Shown: positions 6,519 through 8,874 of the stretch, piece after piece
Numbering within the stretch: the stretch's first letter is position 1
Layout of the letters: each line of letters opens with the position of its first letter
NCBI GenBank assembly: GCA_903907555.1
Contig: CAIVOO010000077.1
Location: 1 to 8,874, forward strand
Length of the DNA: 8,874 bases
Direction of reading: 5' to 3'
Source: an uncultured archaeon
GTDB lineage: Archaea > Nanobdellota > Nanobdellia > Woesearchaeales > CAIVOO01
The notes under the pieces: model-generated
Told to the model about the DNA's origin: nothing
Databases searched by the model: none
The model's input: the letters and a program-made list of their open reading frames with translations, nothing else
Position numbers and translations under genes: made by a program

Positions 6519-6991
6519 ATCTTGTTCAGCTCTTTTGTAGTTTTTTCAAGCACTTCTTTTATTCTTTTTGTTTCTCCCTTGTTGAATGCCTTGAATAATG
6601 CAATCCTGAATTTGATGACATCACTTGTTGCAGAGCCGAAAGGGCATTTATCTCCTTTCATCTGCTGTAGTGCGAAATCAAGCCCTTCATCCTCCACGCC
6701 GTAAAGCTTGTGTGCAAGCTTCACCCCTCCGCTTATCTGCTCGAAGATTTCTTCCTTTTTTTCATCAAATCCTTTCAAGTGTTCAAGACCTTTTGCTGTT
6801 ATCTTGTAAATTTTTCTCCTGCCTTCTTTGCTTACAGTTGCAAACTCCTCCTTGTGTAGGGAATCTAGAATTGGGTATATGCTTCCTGCGCCGGCTTTCA
6901 TTCCGAAATCTTGAGAAAGGGACTTGATTATGTCATAGCCGCTTTTTTCTTCTTTTTCTATCAGTTTAAGTGTTATTATCTTCAGGTTCAT
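6515..6991 (-). CDS. PadR-family transcriptional regulator
   Basis: A 158-residue protein. Residues 1-75 are the PadR winged helix: 'SGYDIIKSL' (17-25), recognition region 'GSIYPILDSLHKEEF' (36-50) and wing 'GRRKIYKITAKGLEHL' (57-72). The remainder is helical, as in the longer PadR proteins that dimerise through C-terminal helices. PadR proteins usually repress a neighbouring transporter operon until a drug-like or aromatic ligand binds. Here the gene leads a five-gene exporter operon and overlaps the ATPase gene by four bases. A perfect 20-bp palindrome covers its start codon and a related one lies 42 bp upstream, which suggests autorepression of the whole operon. The ATG at 6991 fits the family start; no in-frame ATG lies close upstream. 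The family call is strong; the ligand is unknown. Confidence 0.9.
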   Translation of the reverse strand: MNLKIITLKLIEKEEKSGYDIIKSLSQDFGMKAGAGSIYPILDSLHKEEFATVSKEGRRKIYKITAKGLEHLKGFDEKKEEIFEQISGGVKLAHKLYGVEDEGLDFALQQMKGDKCPFGSATSDVIKFRIALFKAFNKGETKRIKEVLEKTTKELNKI

Positions 6992-7009
6992 ATATCGAAT
7001 TCGATATAT
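6990..7009. promoter_or_regulatory. Palindromic operator 1, overlapping the PadR start codon
   Basis: A perfect 20-bp palindrome (core TATCGAATTCGATA at 6993-7006) covers the first two bases of the PadR ATG. It lies about 30 bases downstream of the predicted transcription start, where a bound repressor would block elongation or initiation. A near copy is at 7035-7048. Binding by PadR is inferred from the location. Confidence 0.65.
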
Positions 7010-7034
7010 CGTAAAAGATATGTCGATTTAGATG

Positions 7035-7048
7035 TATCGAATGCGATA
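7035..7048. promoter_or_regulatory. Palindromic operator 2, between TATA box and predicted start of the PadR operon
   Basis: TATCGAATGCGATA differs from the core of operator 1 at one of 14 positions, and its centre is exactly 42 bp away (four helical turns). An isolated half-site TCGAT at 7023-7027 lies about midway. It sits three bases from the shared TATA element, so a bound protein would interfere with TBP/TFB. Confidence 0.6.
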
Positions 7049-7051
7049 TAG

Positions 7052-7060
7052 TATATAAAT
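7052..7060. promoter_or_regulatory. TATA box of the PadR/exporter operon, also readable on the plus strand
   Basis: On the minus strand TTTATATA (7059-7052) predicts a transcription start near 7030 and a leader of about 40 bases for the PadR operon. The plus strand reads TATATAAAT and could also initiate near 7081. A second plus-strand TATA box at 7083-7090 fits the phosphatase start better. Confidence 0.55.
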
Positions 7061-7082
7061 GTTGCGGTTTTAATGCAAATGC

Positions 7083-7090
7083 TTAAAAAT
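7083..7090 (+). promoter_or_regulatory. TATA box of the histidine phosphatase gene
   Basis: TTAAAAAT is centred about 25 bases before the ATG at 7112. No Shine-Dalgarno site is present. This spacing supports 7112 rather than the in-frame ATG codons at 7073 or 7079 as the real start. Confidence 0.5.
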
Positions 7091-7111
7091 ATCTTAGCTT
7101 TTATTTTTCTT

Positions 7112-7705
7112 ATGAGACTATTCCTTACAAGGCACGGAGAAACTGTTGAAAATAGAGATAGCATACTTCAGGGATGGCTGCCTGGGCACCTGACGACAAA
7201 GGGCAAAAAACAGGCGAGGCTTGTTGCAAAAAGGTTGAAAGACGTCAAATTTGATTATATTTACACAAGCGATTTGAAGCGCTGTGTTGACACTTCTAAG
7301 ATTATTGCAAAATACCACAAAAATTCTAAATTCGTTAAAGAAAAGGCATTGCGTGAGAGAAATTTCGGGAGAATACAGGGGATGCGGCATTCTGATATTG
7401 ACTGGAATTCTAATTTTGAGACTGACACATCCCGCAGTCCGCCAAATGGAGAATCTTATGAGAAGATGTTTTCAAGAATAAAATCATTTTATAAAAAATT
7501 ATTAAAGAAGCATTCAAAAGATTCTATATTGATTGTTGGGCATGGCGGCTCAATAATGCTGCTGAATGGATTGGTAAATGATTATTCTCTGAAAAAATCC
7601 ATATCATGGGGTGAAGGCCTAAAAAATACTGCTATCTCTGAATATCAAATTGATAAGAATGGCAAAGCAAAACCTGTCTGCCTCAATTGCACAAAACACT
7701 TATAA
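7112..7705 (+). CDS. Histidine phosphatase superfamily protein (phosphoglycerate mutase-like)
   Basis: With the start at 7112 the protein has 197 residues and opens directly with strand one, 'MRLFLTRHGET', as in most family members. Catalytic residues are all visible: R7-H8-G9 (H8 the phospho-acceptor), R57 in 'YTSDLKRC', E82 in 'LRERNFG' as the likely acid/base, and H144 in 'IVGHGGS'. 'PNGESYEKMFSRI' (111-123) is the usual substrate-side helix. The family includes cofactor-dependent phosphoglycerate mutases, alpha-ribazole phosphatases and broad phosphatases; the substrate cannot be assigned. A start at 7073 would add 13 residues, 'MQMLKNILAFIFL', which would place a hydrophobic segment before the core; the TATA spacing argues against this. 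It is divergent from the PadR operon, so operator 2 might also affect it. Confidence 0.88.
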   Translation: MRLFLTRHGETVENRDSILQGWLPGHLTTKGKKQARLVAKRLKDVKFDYIYTSDLKRCVDTSKIIAKYHKNSKFVKEKALRERNFGRIQGMRHSDIDWNSNFETDTSRSPPNGESYEKMFSRIKSFYKKLLKKHSKDSILIVGHGGSIMLLNGLVNDYSLKKSISWGEGLKNTAISEYQIDKNGKAKPVCLNCTKHL

Positions 7706-7708
7706 ATA
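7700..7708 (+). promoter_or_regulatory. TATA box of the DUF333 lipoprotein gene, overlapping the phosphatase stop codon
   Basis: TTATAAATA is centred 25 bases before the ATG at 7729, with no Shine-Dalgarno site, so a leaderless mRNA is expected. The TAA of the phosphatase gene (7703-7705) lies inside this box. Confidence 0.7.
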
Positions 7709-7728
7709 ATAAATCATTATTTTATTTT

Positions 7729-8070
7729 ATGAAACAAATAATCCTAGCAATACTGTTGGTTTTCTTGGTTGGATGCACAGCGACTGTTGTAAAAAATAAT
7801 ACGCAGATGGCAAACCCTGCGTCCATGAATTGCGTGAATCAAGGATATAATCTTGAGATTCGCGACACGTCAGAAGGGCAGACAGGCTACTGCATATTTT
7901 CTGAAGGAAAGCCTAAATTAGAATGCGAAGAATGGGCTTATTTCAGGGGAGAATGCAATCCTTGCGTAGAATACTGCAAGACTCAGCCGCACATACAATG
8001 CGTAGGAACCTGGAATATAACTGGTAAGTATCCTGATTGCAAGTGCGGATTTGACTGCAGCGAAGGTTAA
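7729..8070 (+). CDS. Small cysteine-rich lipoprotein with DUF333 domain
   Basis: With the start at 7729 the protein has 113 residues. 'MKQIILAILLVFLVGC' is a lipoprotein signal with lipobox LVGC, so C16 would be the lipid-modified N-terminus on the outer face of the membrane. Residues 28-77 match DUF333 ('ANPASMNCVNQG', 'GYCIFSEG', 'CEEWAYFRGEC') with its four cysteines (35, 55, 66, 76). The tail adds six more (79, 83, 91, 104, 106, 110) in CxxCxxxC and CxC arrangements, giving ten mature cysteines besides C16, enough for five disulfides or a metal site. DUF333 proteins are often labelled putative hemolysins without good evidence; I assign no function. An upstream in-frame ATG at 7687 overlaps the phosphatase gene and would bury the signal peptide, so it is rejected. 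Its stop overlaps the convergent kinase stop. Confidence 0.85.
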   Translation: MKQIILAILLVFLVGCTATVVKNNTQMANPASMNCVNQGYNLEIRDTSEGQTGYCIFSEGKPKLECEEWAYFRGECNPCVEYCKTQPHIQCVGTWNITGKYPDCKCGFDCSEG

Positions 8071-8645
8071 ATAAAAGAAAGTATCACGCCGGCAATCACT
8101 GGTATGAGAAGATTGTCATCAATAGTTTCTCCGTAGAACTTGAGCTCTAATGATTCTATTGCCATTGCTATTGTTGATGCTATGACTGCTGGACCCAGCC
8201 CAACAAAAAGCAGGCAGCATACTGCTGACATGATTATGCCTGCGATTGTTCCTTCAATGAATCTTTCTTTATTGAAAGGGTGCCTGATTCTTCCAATTGA
8301 TGAGCCAATAATCGGTGAAACCGAATCCCCAACAGCAAGTATTGTTATAGAAGCTAATGCAATATTTTTGTCGAACAAAAGCAGTGCGAGCAATGCTCCT
8401 CCGAGAAGCATGACTGCTCCAACTCCTGGGAGTATTTTCAAATCTTTCTCCCGCTCCATATTTCTGAGCAGCCAATCCACTCCAGGAATTTTATGATTTG
8501 TTGCATAAATTGAAGCGAACAGTCCGATGCAGAATAATACAGCGATTGTTGCAACACCTATAAGATTATAGTAAACCAAGAGAACAATTGCGATTCCAGA
8601 AGTAAGATGAAACAATTGCCGATTCAATTCTTTTCTTTCAAGCAA
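8067..8645 (-). CDS. CTP-dependent isoprenoid-alcohol kinase family (SEC59/VTE5, dolichol/phytol kinase-like)
   Basis: A 192-residue, highly hydrophobic protein with about six to seven membrane segments. Family marks are visible: 'RQLFHLTSG' (R9, H13, G17), 'AVGDSVSPIIGSSIGR' (104-119), 'KERFIEGTIAG' (126-136) where relatives have a K(S/T)xEG motif, 'AIESLE' (162-167) and 'IDDNLLIPV' (175-183). Relatives phosphorylate dolichol, phytol or similar prenols with CTP; in archaea lipid-carrier recycling or prenol salvage is likely. The frame has no ATG near the conserved start, and TTG at 8645 is taken because GGTGGT lies five bases before it. The start overlaps the end of the upstream PAP2-type gene by eight bases, so the two are co-translated. 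The family is well supported; the exact alcohol is not. Confidence 0.85.
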   Translation of the reverse strand: MLERKELNRQLFHLTSGIAIVLLVYYNLIGVATIAVLFCIGLFASIYATNHKIPGVDWLLRNMEREKDLKILPGVGAVMLLGGALLALLLFDKNIALASITILAVGDSVSPIIGSSIGRIRHPFNKERFIEGTIAGIIMSAVCCLLFVGLGPAVIASTIAMAIESLELKFYGETIDDNLLIPVIAGVILSFI

Positions 8646-8874
8646 AGTAAACCACCAACGCAGCTGCGATTCCTATTAAGGCGCCGATTAAAACCTGCAA
8701 AAATGTGTGTCCGACATGGTCCTTGTCCAGAACTGTTTTTATTTTTTTGTGGAACAACTCTTCAAGCAAGCCCTTGTGCATTCCAACCTCTCTCCTGAGA
8801 GTCATTGCATCATACATTACTAGCAGTGCGAATGCAAGAACTGCAACAAAAAGAGGGGATGCTTTCTGTTCAAT
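8638..8874 (-). CDS. Divergent PAP2 (DUF212) family membrane protein, C-terminal part
   Basis: The last 78 residues are visible; the gene enters from the right edge in frame (first full codon at 8874-8872) and stops with TGA at 8640-8638. The fragment shows a membrane helix (about 6-20) and then 'YDAMTLRREVG' (21-31), corresponding to the 'YDA.GVRR..G' box of the family. An amphipathic stretch 'LLEELFHKKI' follows, then 'GHTFLQVLIGALIG' (55-68), corresponding to the usual GHTPxEVxxG, in a final helix. Divergent PAP2 proteins are distant relatives of the PAP2 lipid phosphatases; their activity is poorly established. It overlaps the isoprenoid-alcohol kinase gene, which supports a role in prenyl-phosphate metabolism. 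Translation was done by hand from the minus strand. Confidence 0.82.
   Translation of the reverse strand: MEQKASPLFVAVLAFALLVMYDAMTLRREVGMHKGLLEELFHKKIKTVLDKDHVGHTFLQVLIGALIGIAAALVVYFA
8651..8656 (-). promoter_or_regulatory. Shine-Dalgarno site (GGTGGT) deciding the TTG start of the kinase
   Basis: On the minus strand GGTGGT lies five bases before TTG 8645-8643, inside the PAP2-type gene. It supports TTG as the start codon of the kinase gene, which has no nearby ATG. Confidence 0.5.

Noticed and set aside
7073..7111. In-frame upstream ATG codons at 7073 and 7079 for the histidine phosphatase, which would add a hydrophobic N-terminus
   Set aside because: The family core starts at the ATG at 7112, and the TATA box at 7083-7090 fits a leaderless start there. 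A minor longer form cannot be excluded because a second TATA element lies at 7052-7060.
7687..7728. Upstream ATG at 7687 for the lipoprotein
   Set aside because: It overlaps the phosphatase gene and puts 14 polar residues before the signal peptide; the ATG at 7729 has a TATA box at the right distance.

Overview
The window looks like a piece of an archaeal chromosome. Several genes have an A/T-rich TATA box centred about 25 bases before the start codon and no ribosome binding site, which is the archaeal leaderless layout. Other genes have a GGAGG-type Shine-Dalgarno site. The protein families also fit: an AbrB-type regulator, Lrp-like regulators, COG1361 S-layer-like Ig repeats, a SEC59/VTE5-type lipid kinase and a divergent PAP2 protein. 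The moderately AT-rich composition, tight packing and small divergent proteins suggest a DPANN lineage such as Woesearchaeota or Pacearchaeota. That placement is an impression from family resemblance, not a computed result. No rRNA, tRNA, CRISPR array, transposase or integrase was seen.

Layout. (1) 1-1221 is a regulator cluster: a truncated AbrB-domain gene on the minus strand, then across an AT-rich divergent promoter region two tandem Lrp/AsnC-like paralogues on the plus strand. (2) 1308-2120 is a plus-strand gene of unknown function. (3) 2121-6991 is a minus-strand operon of five tightly spaced or overlapping genes. In transcription order these are a PadR-type repressor, a LolD/MacB-type ABC ATPase, a membrane-anchored exported protein with Ig-like repeats, and two paralogous MacB/FtsX-type permeases. 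(4) 6990-7061 is the control region of that operon, with two related palindromes exactly 42 bp apart. (5) 7112-8070 holds two plus-strand genes, each with its own TATA box: a histidine phosphatase and a small cysteine-rich lipoprotein with a DUF333 domain. (6) 8067-8874 is a minus-strand pair: a CTP-dependent isoprenoid-alcohol kinase preceded by the end of a divergent PAP2 (DUF212) gene.

How the parts work together. The five-gene operon is the main system. The ATPase and two permeases would form a heteromeric FtsX/MacB-class machine, the Ig-repeat protein would be its extracellular partner, and PadR would repress the operon from palindromes that flank the promoter and cover its own start codon. 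The kinase/PAP2 pair would act on isoprenoid lipid carriers in opposite directions. The substrate of the exporter, the targets of the Lrp/AbrB regulators and the role of the 270-residue protein cannot be told from the sequence.
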